From Streptomyces sp. GS7 (GTDB lineage: Bacteria; Actinomycetota; Actinomycetes; Streptomycetales; Streptomycetaceae): 64,000 nt of DNA. Each line of letters starts with the position of its first letter. Positions within the stretch are counted from its first letter, which is position 1. Made by a program: the position numbers and the translations under genes. The notes under the pieces are model-generated. The model saw only the letters and a list, made by a program, of their open reading frames with translations, had not been told where the DNA came from and made no database searches. Positions 16,769 through 26,081 of the stretch are shown here, one piece after another. Location: positions 8,154,501 to 8,218,500 of the forward strand of contig NZ_CP047146.1 of the NCBI RefSeq assembly GCF_009834125.1, written 5' to 3'.

Positions 16769-18523
16769 TCAGCGCAACCGGAACGCCTTCATCGCGCGCA
16801 GGCTGCGGGTCATGAACTGCGCGTACTTCTCGTCGTCCATCCCGAAGGCCGGCGCCAGCGGCATCAGTCGCTGCTGGGCGACGGTCTGCGCCTCGGTGTA
16901 CTTGAGGATGCCCTCGGAGCCGTGCCGGCGGCCCAGCCCCGAGTCGCCCATGCCGCCCATCGGGGACTGCACGCTGCCGTAGCCCGCGGCGTACGACTCG
17001 TTGACGTTGACCGTGCCGGTGCGGAGCCGGGCCGCGACCGCACGCCCGCGCCGGCCGTCCTTGGTCCAGACGCTGGAATTCAGGCCGTACGGCGTGGCGT
17101 TGGCGAGCGCGACCGCCTCGTCCTCGTCACGGAAGCGGTAGATGGAGACGACCGGGCCGAAGGTCTCCTCGGTGCAGACGGCCATCGGCGCCCCGACGCC
17201 GTCCAGGATGGTCGGCTCGTAGAAGAGCGGGCCGATGTCGGGGCGGGGCCGGCCGCCGGCGACCAGCCGGGCGCCCTTGGCGACGGCCTCGTCGACATGG
17301 CGGGTGACGGTCTCCAGCTGGCGCTCGCCGACCAGCGAGCCCATGTCGGCGCCGTACGCGAGGGCGTTGCCCAGCCGCATCGACTTCGTGCGGGCGGCGA
17401 ACCGCTCGACGAAGGCGTCGGCGATCGACTCGTGGACGTAGAGCCGCTCGATGGAGATGCACAGCTGGCCCGCGGAGGAGAAGCAGCCGCGGACGGCGCC
17501 GGCGGCGGCCTTCTCCACATCGGCGTCGTGCAGCACCAACATGGCGTTCTTGCCGCCGAGTTCGAGGGAGACGCCGACCAGGCGGGCGGCGGCGCCCTGG
17601 GCGACCTCCCGGCCCGTCCGGGTCGAGCCGGTGAACGAGACGTAGTCGGCGTGCGCGACGACCGCGGGGCCGACGACCGGGCCCTCGCCGATCACCACCT
17701 GCCAGACGTCCTCCGGGAGCCCGGCCTCGATGAGCTGCTCACGGGCCCACAGGGCGGTCAGCGCGGTCTCCGTGTCGGGCTTCATGACGACGGCGTTGCC
17801 CGCGACGAAGGCCGGCAGGGCGTCGCCGACGGTCAGCTCGAAGGGGTAGTTCCAGGGGGCTATCTGCCCGACGACGCCGCGCGGCTGGCGGAGTTCGGTG
17901 ACTTTGGTGAGGGTCGGCACGACACCGGTGTGGCCCTTGGGGCGGAGGTAGGCGGGGGCCTTGCGGCCGTAGTGGCGGGCGGCGACGGCGACCGCCTGCA
18001 CCTCCTCATGGGCGTGCAGCCGCGCCTTGCCGGTCTCCAGCTGGATCAGGTCGAGCACCTCGGCCTGGCGGCGCAGGACCAGGTCGTGGAAGCGCAGCAG
18101 GACCGCGGCGCGCTGCCTGACCGGGACCTTCGCCCAGCGCTCCTGGGCGGCGCGGGCCCGCTCGAAGGCGCGGGCGACGTCCTCGGGGGTGGACTCGGGC
18201 AGGTCGGCCAGCTTCTCGCCGGTGAACGGGGCGTGGTTCGCGGTCTGCCCGCTGCCCACCACGTCGCGGGTGAGCCGGGCGGCCACCTCCGGGGTGACCA
18301 CGTCGGCCGCCGTACGGGTGCCGGGTGCGGCGACCGCGACCGGGTTGCCTCCGGCGGGCGCGGCGGGGGCCTCGGGGGCGGTCTCCCGCGGAGCCTCGGG
18401 GGCGGTTTCCTGCGCGGCCTCGGCGGAGGTCTCCTGCGGGGCCTCGCCGGTGGCGGCGGGGGCGCCTCCCGTGCGAGCAGAGTCGGGAAGGGGGGACGAT
18501 CCGGCGTCCTGCGAGTCCGTCAT
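16769..18523 (-). CDS. succinic semialdehyde dehydrogenase (NAD(P)+ aldehyde dehydrogenase)
   Basis: The protein has 584 residues. The aldehyde dehydrogenase core shows APWNYPFELTVGDALPAFVAGNAVVMKPD, the nucleotide-site FTGSTRTGREVAQ, catalytic Glu in LELGGKNAML and catalytic Cys in SSAGQLCISIERLYV. The sequence style matches actinobacterial succinic semialdehyde dehydrogenases, which feed GABA carbon into the TCA cycle. The first ~70 residues are an unusual Ala/Glu/Pro/Thr extension with repeated EAPxET units, absent from typical ~500-residue members. No good Shine-Dalgarno lies close to ATG 18523, so a start inside the extension is possible. The GMC gene follows on the same strand. Confidence 0.88.
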   Translation of the reverse strand: MTDSQDAGSSPLPDSARTGGAPAATGEAPQETSAEAAQETAPEAPRETAPEAPAAPAGGNPVAVAAPGTRTAADVVTPEVAARLTRDVVGSGQTANHAPFTGEKLADLPESTPEDVARAFERARAAQERWAKVPVRQRAAVLLRFHDLVLRRQAEVLDLIQLETGKARLHAHEEVQAVAVAARHYGRKAPAYLRPKGHTGVVPTLTKVTELRQPRGVVGQIAPWNYPFELTVGDALPAFVAGNAVVMKPDTETALTALWAREQLIEAGLPEDVWQVVIGEGPVVGPAVVAHADYVSFTGSTRTGREVAQGAAARLVGVSLELGGKNAMLVLHDADVEKAAAGAVRGCFSSAGQLCISIERLYVHESIADAFVERFAARTKSMRLGNALAYGADMGSLVGERQLETVTRHVDEAVAKGARLVAGGRPRPDIGPLFYEPTILDGVGAPMAVCTEETFGPVVSIYRFRDEDEAVALANATPYGLNSSVWTKDGRRGRAVAARLRTGTVNVNESYAAGYGSVQSPMGGMGDSGLGRRHGSEGILKYTEAQTVAQQRLMPLAPAFGMDDEKYAQFMTRSLRAMKAFRLR

Positions 18524-18709
18524 GCGGGCGAGCGTATGCCTCCGGGGACACTTTGTGTACCCGGCAGTAACAGGTTTTCACGGCGCACACACAATCGCGC
18601 CAGTGTTCGCTGGCCGCAATGGTGCTGGGCTGGTGGGATACGGCGCGGGCGCCCCGCCGACCCGCTTCCCTGCGCACCCGGGCCGCCCGGCCGCTCACCG
18701 ACCGACCGC

Positions 18710-20656
18710 TCACCGGCCGGTCAGCCGGAACGTGGCGACCGCGGCGTCGAAGTGCCGCTTGGCCTCGATGCGCGAGGCGATCGGCGAGGAGATCCAGACG
18801 TCCATCATCTTGCCGTCCTCGTTCCAGCTGAGGTCGTACGTATAGCGCGCGCCGGCGTCCTGGGCGCTGCCGTCCCAGGCGAACTCCCAGAGCCCGGCCC
18901 GGAAGCCGTTGTGGGTGGTCTCGGTGACCCGGCCGTCGCGGTAACCGGGGTAGTCGGCGGGGCCCTTGGCGTCCGCGGTGCGCATCGCGCCGAGCGGCCC
19001 CTCCGGCACCGTCTTCTGGAGCTGGACGCCGATCCGGAAGCGCTTGCCCTCGGAGCAGTAGTAGACGCGCGAGTTCTCGTAGGAGCGGGTGAAGCCCACC
19101 GGGACGGCCAGCGCGAAGCCGTCCGGGTCCTCGATCATCCGGTAGCCCGCCGGGACGGTGTCGCCGTCCCCCGAGGAAGGCACGGTGGTGCCCGTGACCG
19201 GGGGGCCGGACTGCGAGGCGGTGGCCGCCGGGCCCGTGGCCCCCTTCCGGCCGGTCGCCTGCGCGGAGCCGCCGGGCTGCGGGCCGGTGACGGTCCCGCC
19301 GCCGCTCCCGGTCCCGTTCGCCACGAGGGCGATGACGCCCGCGGTGACACCGGCGACGACGACCACGGCGCCCGCGATCAGCAGCGCGAGCCGGGTGCGG
19401 CCGGTGTGCGGGCGGGCGGCGGCGGCCAGCGCCCGGTCGTCGAGGACCGCCGGGATGGGCACACCGGGGGTCCGGCGGGCGGGAGCGCGGGCGGGCGGCC
19501 GGTCGGGGGCCGCGCCCCCGGGTCGGGCGCCGGCCGGGGGCGCCGCGTCGTCCGGGCCGGGCAGCACCGGCGTGCTGCCGGGCCGGAAGGGGTCCTCCCC
19601 CACGGGGTGGAACGGGTCCTCGCTGGGCGGGTGCTCGCTGGGGCGGCCGCCGCCGGGTCCGTCGTGGAACGGGTCGCGCGGCGCTCCGGGCTCCGGTGGC
19701 GGGCCGGCCCCGGCCGCAGCCGCCGCGGCCGGCCCCGCGGCCCCCTCCCCGGCGGGCCCGCCGCCCCGCCCCGCGCCGTGCCCGAACCCCCGGTGCCCGC
19801 CCGTGCCGCCGCGCTCCGGCGCCCGCCCCGTGCGGAGGTAGCCGCGCAGCAGCCGCTCCGTCTCGGCGACGTCCAGCCGGCGCCGCGGATCGCGCTCCAG
19901 GAGGCCGCCGACCACCGCGCGCAACGGCCGCGCCTCCTCCGGGAGTTCGATCTCGTCGTCCACGACGGCGTGCAGCACACCTGCCATCGAGTCCCGGTGG
20001 AACGGCGTCACCCCGCTCAGTACGGCGCACAGCAGCACCCCGAGCGACCAGAGGTCGGCCTCCGGGCCCGCGCCGCGGCCGGAAATCCGCTCGGGCGCGG
20101 TGTATTCGGGCGAGCCGACGAAGCCGTTGACGTCGGTCAGCGTGGTCACGCCGGGGACCTGGGCGACCCCGAAGTCGGTCAGCACGACCCGCGCGGTGCC
20201 GTTCTCCAGGAGGACGTTCGCCGGCTTGATGTCGCGGTGCAGCACGCCCCGGGTGTGCGCGGCGCGCAGCGCGCCCAGCAGCGCGATCCCGATCCGGGCC
20301 GCCTCGCGGGGCGCCAGCGGTCCGCCGCCGGCCAGCCGGTCGGCCAGGGACGGGCCCTCCACCAGCTCCATCACGATCCACGGCCGGCCGTCCTGCTCGA
20401 CCACGTCGTGCACCACGATCACGTTCGGGTGCTTGACCTGGGCGACCGTACGCGCCTCCCGCATCGCCCGGTCCCGCTGCGCCCGCGCCTCGGGCTCTGC
20501 CGCGCCCTCGTCCAAGTGAAGTTCTTTGACCGCCACTTGACGGCCCAGCAGTTCGTCCGCGGCGCGCCAGACCGTCCCCATGCCTCCGCGGCCCAGCCGT
20601 ATGCCCAGGCGGTACCGTCCACCGATCAGCCGGCCTTCGCCCCCGAAGATCCCCAT
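18710..20656 (-). CDS. membrane Ser/Thr protein kinase
   Basis: The protein has 648 residues. The kinase domain at 12-270 shows LGRGGMGTVWRA, VAVKELHL, HRDIKPANVL near 137 and TDFGVAQ near 160. A long Pro/Gly/Asp-rich linker follows, then one transmembrane helix at ~419-446 (RLALLIAGAVVVVAGVTAGVIAL). The C-terminal extracytoplasmic ~150 residues begin GYRMIEDPDGFALAVPVGFTR. Its tail resembles that of the kinase at 1814-3694 in length and motif order. The ATG at 20656 follows AAGATAAGG. Substrates are unknown. Confidence 0.9.
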   Translation of the reverse strand: MGIFGGEGRLIGGRYRLGIRLGRGGMGTVWRAADELLGRQVAVKELHLDEGAAEPEARAQRDRAMREARTVAQVKHPNVIVVHDVVEQDGRPWIVMELVEGPSLADRLAGGGPLAPREAARIGIALLGALRAAHTRGVLHRDIKPANVLLENGTARVVLTDFGVAQVPGVTTLTDVNGFVGSPEYTAPERISGRGAGPEADLWSLGVLLCAVLSGVTPFHRDSMAGVLHAVVDDEIELPEEARPLRAVVGGLLERDPRRRLDVAETERLLRGYLRTGRAPERGGTGGHRGFGHGAGRGGGPAGEGAAGPAAAAAAGAGPPPEPGAPRDPFHDGPGGGRPSEHPPSEDPFHPVGEDPFRPGSTPVLPGPDDAAPPAGARPGGAAPDRPPARAPARRTPGVPIPAVLDDRALAAAARPHTGRTRLALLIAGAVVVVAGVTAGVIALVANGTGSGGGTVTGPQPGGSAQATGRKGATGPAATASQSGPPVTGTTVPSSGDGDTVPAGYRMIEDPDGFALAVPVGFTRSYENSRVYYCSEGKRFRIGVQLQKTVPEGPLGAMRTADAKGPADYPGYRDGRVTETTHNGFRAGLWEFAWDGSAQDAGARYTYDLSWNEDGKMMDVWISSPIASRIEAKRHFDAAVATFRLTGR

Positions 20657-21037
20657 GGCCTTATCTTGCCGCACGGAGCCGGGGCGGGCGGGGCCGGGCG
20701 GAAGCCGGCGTCCCCCGAACGGCCCCCGGGTTACCCCGGGTTCACCGCAAGGCCGCCCTGACCTGCGCCCGCCGTGATCCGCTGCCGCCATCCGGCAGGC
20801 CGCGCGCCACGGCCCGCCGCGGCAATCGCAACCCGGCAGCGGCGGCGGCCCGCCGCACGCGGTGCACGGACGCGGCAGCCCGACCCGCCCCCGCCCTTAC
20901 CCGACCGCCTCCGATACGCCATGATCAACTCACGACACACGGGGTGGAACCTCCCCCGCCCCTCCGCCCGTCCTTGACAAAGTGAGGCGGCGGACACCGC
21001 GGCACGGCAACAGGCAGCACGGGAACGGGGATCGGCC
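20657..21037. other. divergent intergenic region
   Basis: This 381-bp gap separates the Ser/Thr kinase (minus) from the membrane protein at 21038 (plus). A TTGACA occurs at 20974-20979 but no fitting -10 follows. No gene was recognised. Confidence 0.4.
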
Positions 21038-22054
21038 ATGGCGATGCAGGACGGCGCAGCGCTGGACGTCCGTCCGGGCCCCGACCCGGCCCGCGCCGCG
21101 CCGGAACACCACGGTGCCTACCACACCACCGCCCTCTTCCTGTCCCTTTACGCGACCGCCCTGATCGGCTGGACCGTCTACGGCATCATCCAAGGGGACG
21201 GCACCGTCCGGGACTTCGTCGAGGGCCTCTTCAACCCCGGCGCCTCCCCCGCCTCCCAACTGGTCGGCCCCTGGGAATGGGCGTTCACCGCCGCCCTCCT
21301 CGCGACCGCCGGCCTCGCGCTCACGCACCGCCGCCTGGCCCGCACCGCCGCCCTCCTGTGCGGCTTCCTCCTCCTCGCCCTCTCCGTACGCGAGGGCGTC
21401 GGTCTCTTCGACGCCGCCTACCGCGACCGGTACGGCATCGACCCGCTGGGCGGCTGGGCGCTGGCGACCCGGGCGCTGGGCCTGGTGGTCGCGGTGACCG
21501 TACTGGCCGCCATGTTCCCCGCGACGGAGCAGTGGCGGTCCGGCCGCGGGGCCACGCCGCCCTCCAGGGGGCGCCCCCGCCGCCTCTCGCGCATCTGCGG
21601 CGTCCTCTTCCTCCTCATGGGCCTGGCCCGCCTCGCCCTGACCGTGCGCACTCTGACGACCCCCGGCATGGACGCCGCCCGCTACCTTCGCGGCGTCGTC
21701 GACGGCTCCGTCCTCGGCACCCTCAACGTGGCCGCGTCCAGCGAATTCACCACCGCGGGCTCGGTGGTCGTCCTCCTCGTCCTCGGCGTGCTGGCCCTCC
21801 GCGCCCGCCGCGACATCCGCGGCGCGCTCCTCGTCTTCGCCGCGATGGAGCTCTACCTCACCGTCCGCACGGTCGTCTGGCTGACCGTGACGGACTTCTT
21901 CAACCAGTCCTTCGAAACCCCCGAGGGCGCCCTCTCCATGGCCACGACCGCCTACGCCCTGGCCGCCATGACCTCGGTCGTCGTCCTGGCCACGGGGCGG
22001 GGGTTCGGCGCCCCGGAGACGTACGGCGAGGCCGCCTCTCCCACCACCGAGTGA
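21038..22054 (+). CDS. polytopic membrane protein, function unknown
   Basis: This 338-residue protein has about eight hydrophobic segments, including ALFLSLYATALIGWTVYGII, WAFTAALLATAGLAL, TRALGLVVAVTVLAAMF and TTAYALAAMTSVVVLATG. Charged residues cluster at both ends and in one central loop. No transporter signature or catalytic motif was recognised. The start ATG 21038 follows a purine-rich GAACGGGGA; an ATG two codons later is possible. It lies 61 bp upstream of a TTA-containing XRE regulator on the same strand, so the two may be co-expressed. Confidence 0.7.
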   Translation: MAMQDGAALDVRPGPDPARAAPEHHGAYHTTALFLSLYATALIGWTVYGIIQGDGTVRDFVEGLFNPGASPASQLVGPWEWAFTAALLATAGLALTHRRLARTAALLCGFLLLALSVREGVGLFDAAYRDRYGIDPLGGWALATRALGLVVAVTVLAAMFPATEQWRSGRGATPPSRGRPRRLSRICGVLFLLMGLARLALTVRTLTTPGMDAARYLRGVVDGSVLGTLNVAASSEFTTAGSVVVLLVLGVLALRARRDIRGALLVFAAMELYLTVRTVVWLTVTDFFNQSFETPEGALSMATTAYALAAMTSVVVLATGRGFGAPETYGEAASPTTE

Positions 22055-22115
22055 CTCGTTCCCCCACGCCGCGCAGGCGTAGCGTGGACGGTACGTCCGT
22101 CTCGCGGGGGTGGCC

Positions 22116-23333
22116 ATGGAGTTGTTCCACGAGGAACCCGGCATCGGGGACCGCATCGCCCGCTTGCGCTTACGGCGCAAGCTGACGCAGGAAGGGCTTG
22201 CCGAGCGGGCCGGGTTGTCCGTCGACGTCGTGCGCAAGCTCGAACAGGGCGTACGGCAGACGGCTCGGCTGAGCACGCTCAACGCGCTGGCCAAGGCCCT
22301 GGACGTGGAGCCCTCCGCGCTCGTCGGCAAGCCCGCCACGTTCGAGGTGCGCGGCGAGGGGGACCAGCCGTCCGTCCTGGCGTTGCGTCAGGCCGTCTCC
22401 CCGGTGTCCGAGCTGCTGGGCGAGGAACCGGACCCCGAGGACCCGCCGGGCATCGCGGCGTTGCAGGATGCGCTGCGGTCGACGGAACGCATCCGCCGGG
22501 AGGGGCGGATGGCGGAAATCGGCGCACTGCTACCGCAGTTGATCAAGGATGCCAAGGCGGTGGCGCACGCCGCCACGGGAAGCGAGGCGGCTGCGGCGCA
22601 GTCGGTACTGGCCGAGGCGTATCAGGTCGCCGCGACGACCCTGGCGGCGCTGGGCAAGGAAGACGCCGCGTTCACGGCCCTCGAACGGGCGATGGCGGCA
22701 GCGGCCAAAGGAGACGACCCGCATTTGGAGACCGTCGGCTTCTCCAGCCTCGCCTGGGTCCTGACGAAGCAGGGACGGCTGGCCGACGCCGAGCGCGTCG
22801 CGCTGAAGGCGGCGGAGCGCATCGAGCCGGGCTTTCGCTCCCCGCCGGTCGAGTTGGCGCTGTGGGGAATCCTGCTGCTCCGCGCGGCCACCGCGGCCGT
22901 CCGCCGGGAACGACGGGACACCGTGCACGAGCTGCTCGCCATGGCCACCGCGGCAGCGGCCAGGATCACCGTGGACCGTCTCGACTACGCGACACCGTTC
23001 GGCCCGACCAACGCAGGCGTGGCCAAGGTCAACTTCCTGGTGGAGATGGAGGAGAGCGCCGCGGCCCTGCGCGCCGCACGCACGGTACCCGAGCTGCACA
23101 CGCTGCCTCCGACGTGGCGCGCACGGTTCCATGTCGACCGCGCCCTGGCCTACGCGGACCTGGACAAGGACGACGCCGCGGTCGCGGCACTGCTGACCGC
23201 GGAGCGCACGGCACCGGAGTGGATGCGCTACCACTCCACGAGCCTCCGCCTCGTGGCCGACCTCCGCGGCCGGGAACGGCGCCGCGCCTCCCCCCTCACG
23301 GAACTCGCCGACCGGCTCGACCTGCACGCGTAG
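22116..23333 (+). CDS. XRE-family regulator with TPR-like C-terminal region (TTA codon)
   Basis: The protein has 405 residues. The N-terminal HTH (residues ~11-66) reads RIARLRLRRKLTQEGLAERAGLSVDVVRKLEQGVRQ. The remainder is all-helical and TPR-like (for example AAVAALLTAERTAPEWMRYH). Leu19, inside the HTH, is encoded by TTA at 22170-22172, the codon read by bldA tRNA in Streptomyces, implying development-linked translation. The ATG at 22116 has CGGGGG upstream; a GTG two codons earlier is possible. A ~110-residue hypothetical gene follows on the same strand. The target genes are unknown. Confidence 0.85.
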   Translation: MELFHEEPGIGDRIARLRLRRKLTQEGLAERAGLSVDVVRKLEQGVRQTARLSTLNALAKALDVEPSALVGKPATFEVRGEGDQPSVLALRQAVSPVSELLGEEPDPEDPPGIAALQDALRSTERIRREGRMAEIGALLPQLIKDAKAVAHAATGSEAAAAQSVLAEAYQVAATTLAALGKEDAAFTALERAMAAAAKGDDPHLETVGFSSLAWVLTKQGRLADAERVALKAAERIEPGFRSPPVELALWGILLLRAATAAVRRERRDTVHELLAMATAAAARITVDRLDYATPFGPTNAGVAKVNFLVEMEESAAALRAARTVPELHTLPPTWRARFHVDRALAYADLDKDDAAVAALLTAERTAPEWMRYHSTSLRLVADLRGRERRRASPLTELADRLDLHA

Positions 23334-23475
23334 CGCGTGGGTCGGTTCGGCTCCGGGGCTCAGCCAGGACATGGCGTCCTAGTGCTGGCGCGAAGTGGCA
23401 CCGGGCGTCACTGTTCGCACCGGTCGTTGCCGCCTAGCGTTGCCGGCCTGTCGAGTACGCAGATGGAGGCCGCCC

Positions 23476-23808
23476 ATGCCCACACCGTGCACCCCCCGCC
23501 TGCTCCCCTGGAGCGGGCCCGACGGCCGGCCCTGCTATCTGCTCACCGACCGCGCGGGCGGCGGTTTCGTCTCCCGCCGTGCCGACGAGGTCGAGGCACT
23601 GCAACTGCGGATGGGGGCCGGGCTGCTGGAGCACGCGCGGGCGGTGATCGACGATCCGGCGGCCGACGCGCGGCAGCTGCGGTTCCTGTCGGCGCAGCTC
23701 AGCACGGCGCTGCACGACGCCGTACGCGTCGCGGAGAGCCGAGGGGATCGGCTGGCGGACGCCGAGGACGAGGACGGCGCCGGAGACGGCGGCCACCGGG
23801 CCTCCTGA
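23476..23808 (+). CDS. hypothetical protein (about 110 aa)
   Basis: This is a 110-residue soluble protein with a good Shine-Dalgarno (GGAGG) seven bases before the ATG. It opens with TPRLLPWSGPDGRPCYLLTD, continues with an Ala/Arg-rich helical region (LEHARAVIDDPAADARQLRFLSAQLSTALHDAV), and ends in an acidic Gly/Asp tail. No known family was recognised. It lies 142 bp after the TTA-containing XRE regulator; small proteins often accompany such regulators in Streptomyces, but a partnership here is conjecture. Confidence 0.65.
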   Translation: MPTPCTPRLLPWSGPDGRPCYLLTDRAGGGFVSRRADEVEALQLRMGAGLLEHARAVIDDPAADARQLRFLSAQLSTALHDAVRVAESRGDRLADAEDEDGAGDGGHRAS

Positions 23809-23863
23809 GCCTCCGCGGCCGTGCGGGAGAGGTCCCCCTCCGGGCCGCCCCCGCACGCCGGGA

Positions 23864-24028
23864 ACGGCCGCCGCGTGTGGGGGCCGCGGCGGCCGTCGAT
23901 GTGAGCTGCAACGCGTCCTGGGCTTGTGGCCTCTTCAGTGGTGCAGCATGAGAACCACTCTGCCCGCGGGTGCTCCCCGCGGCATCCTCCACAGGTCGCG
24001 GGATCACCCCCGCCGGTCGGCGGGGGTG
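23864..24028 (+). terminator. two hairpins downstream of the 110-aa gene
   Basis: ACGGCCGCCGCG (23864-23875) pairs perfectly with 23885-23896. CACCCCCGCC (24005-24014) pairs perfectly with GGCGGGGGTG (24019-24028). They occupy the 321-bp gap before the next two-component operon; nothing else was recognised there. Confidence 0.65.
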
Positions 24029-24129
24029 CGGGGCCGTCGCGAGGGGGACCCGTCGGCAGGGGGACGGAGTCGCGCAGCGCCGGGCGGTTCCGGGGGCTCG
24101 GATGGGTGCGGAGGAGAAAGGGGCGGCCG

Positions 24130-24792
24130 GTGATCCGTGTCGCTGTGGTGGATGACGAGCGGCTCGTCAGGTCCGGACTGCGGATGATCCTGGGGACCGC
24201 CCCGGACATCGAGATGGTCGCGGACTGCGGCGGGGCGGAGGCCGTGGAGACGGTGCTGCGCTGCGGCGCGGAAGTGGTCCTGCTCGACATCCGGATGCCG
24301 GACGTGGACGGGCTGACCGTGCTGCGCCGGCTGCGCGCCGCCCCGGAGCCGCCCGCGGTGGCGATGCTGACGACCTTCGACGCGCAGGAGTACCTGACGG
24401 CGGCGCTGCGCGAGGGCGCGGCCGGCTTCCTGCTGAAGGACTCGGACCCGGAGCAACTGGTGCGGGCGGTGCGGACGCTGGCGGCGGGCGGGAGCGTGCT
24501 GGACCCGGGGGTGACCCGGGCGGTGATCGGCGGCTATCTGACGGCCGAGGACCAGGCCGCGGCGGCCCGTGCGGTCAGCGGGCTGACGCCGCGGGAGTCG
24601 CAGGTGCTGGCGCTGCTCGGTGAGGGGCTGGGCAACGCGCAGATCGCGGACCGGATGGGGCTGGCGCCGAGCACCGTCAAGGACCATGTGCGCGCGCTGC
24701 TGGGCAAATTGGGCGGGATCAACCGCATCCAGGCGGCCATCGTCGCCGACCGCGCGGGGCTGGTGGCGGGGGATCCGCGGGGGGCGTGGTGA
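24130..24792 (+). CDS. NarL/LuxR-type response regulator
   Basis: The protein has 220 residues. The receiver domain (1-~120) reads IRVAVVDDERLVRSGLRMIL and VVLLDIRMPDVDGL with phospho-acceptor Asp near 53. The C-terminal LuxR HTH (~150-210) reads LTPRESQVLALLGEGLGNAQIADRMGLAPSTVKDHVRALLGKLG. The start is GTG 24130 with AAAGGGG upstream. The stop overlaps the start of the downstream histidine kinase, so they are a translationally coupled pair. The target genes are not evident. Confidence 0.93.
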   Translation: MIRVAVVDDERLVRSGLRMILGTAPDIEMVADCGGAEAVETVLRCGAEVVLLDIRMPDVDGLTVLRRLRAAPEPPAVAMLTTFDAQEYLTAALREGAAGFLLKDSDPEQLVRAVRTLAAGGSVLDPGVTRAVIGGYLTAEDQAAAARAVSGLTPRESQVLALLGEGLGNAQIADRMGLAPSTVKDHVRALLGKLGGINRIQAAIVADRAGLVAGDPRGAW

Positions 24793-26027
24793 GTTCCGGG
24801 GACGGTGCGTCCCGGATACGCGGCGGGCGGGGCCTGCGGGACCGCGTGCGGGCGCTCGCCCTCGGCCGGGTGGCCCGGTGGCTGCTCCGGATCGGCCCGG
24901 TCGTCGTGCCGGTGCTGCTCTCGATCGCCGACGCACTGCTGGTCAACGGGCTGGGGATGGCCCTGGAACTGGGCGTCTCGGTGGCCGCCGCGGCGGCGCT
25001 GCTGCTGCGCCGGCGCTGGCCGCTGCCGGTGTTCCTGGTCACCCTGCCGGGCCTGTACATCGGCTACATCTGGTTCGCGCCGATGATCGCCCTCTACACC
25101 CTCGCCGTGCGCCGGCCCGGCCGCGTCCGGCTCGTCGGCTGCGCGCTGCTGCTGATCGCCGCGCACTTCCTCCCGTACCCGATCTCCGACTTCGACCCGA
25201 CCGCGTACCGCGAGAACACCCAGGTCCTGATCGACGCGACGGTCTCCTCCGCCGCGCCCATCGCGCTCGGCCTGCTCGTCCGCACGCGCCGCGAACTGGC
25301 CTCCCATATAGAGGAGTTGACCCGCAGCATGCGCCGCGAGGACCGGCTGCTGGCGGAGCGGGTGAAGGCCACCGAACGCGCCCGGCTCGCCCGCGAGATG
25401 CACGACGTGGTGGCCCATCAGGTCAGCCTGATCAGCCTCCAGGCGGGCGCCGTGCAGGTCAGCACGGCGGACGAGGCGGCCCGTACGGGCGCGCGGACCA
25501 TCCGCGAGCTGTCGATCCGGACGCTGGAGGAGCTGCGGCACATGGTCGGCGTCCTGCGGGCGGCCGGCGGCGACGCGCAGGAGGCGCGCGAGCTGGCGCC
25601 GCAGCCGGACCTGGACGAGCTGCCGCGGCTGATCGAGATGAGCGCGCTGGACGTCACGTACGAGGGCGGTGCCATGGCGGGGGCGGGCCGGCCCAGCGGC
25701 GCGGGGACGGTGGAGCGGGCCGCGTACCGCACCGTCCAGGAGGCGCTGACCAATGTCCGCAAGCACGCGCCCGGGGCCCGGGTGCGGGTCCGGATCGACG
25801 CGGTGGAGCCGCCGGACGCGGCGGAGGGGGCGGAGGCGGGGCTGCTGGTGGAGATCCGCAACGGGCCGCCGGACGCCACCGCGACGGCGCCCGCGCTGCC
25901 CGGCGGCGGCCACGGCCTGGTGGGGCTGCGGGAGCGCGCGCAGAGCCTGGGCGGGACGCTGGAGGCGCGCCCCACGTCCGACGGCGGCTTCGTCGTACGG
26001 GCACAACTCCCGTACGGGAGAGGGTGA
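24789..26027 (+). CDS. NarL-family sensor histidine kinase
   Basis: The protein has 412 residues. N-terminal membrane helices (about five) occupy residues 30-160. HisKA_3 follows with ERARLAREMHDVVAHQVSLISLQAGAVQV, containing the phosphorylated His. The ATPase has EALTNVRKHAPGARV and GHGLVGLRERAQSLGGTLEARP. A GTG at 24789 giving a four-base overlap with the regulator stop is preferred; a GTG one codon earlier also fits. Little sequence lies outside the membrane, so the kinase probably senses within the bilayer. Confidence 0.92.
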   Translation: MSSGDGASRIRGGRGLRDRVRALALGRVARWLLRIGPVVVPVLLSIADALLVNGLGMALELGVSVAAAAALLLRRRWPLPVFLVTLPGLYIGYIWFAPMIALYTLAVRRPGRVRLVGCALLLIAAHFLPYPISDFDPTAYRENTQVLIDATVSSAAPIALGLLVRTRRELASHIEELTRSMRREDRLLAERVKATERARLAREMHDVVAHQVSLISLQAGAVQVSTADEAARTGARTIRELSIRTLEELRHMVGVLRAAGGDAQEARELAPQPDLDELPRLIEMSALDVTYEGGAMAGAGRPSGAGTVERAAYRTVQEALTNVRKHAPGARVRVRIDAVEPPDAAEGAEAGLLVEIRNGPPDATATAPALPGGGHGLVGLRERAQSLGGTLEARPTSDGGFVVRAQLPYGRG

Positions 26028-26081
26028 CGGTGAAGGCGAAGGGGGCCGCGGGGCCTTTCGGGGCCGCGGTGCGGGCGGCCT

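Noticed and set aside
20974..20979. TTGACA as promoter for the membrane protein at 21038
   Set aside because: No acceptable -10 hexamer is found at 16-19 bp spacing.
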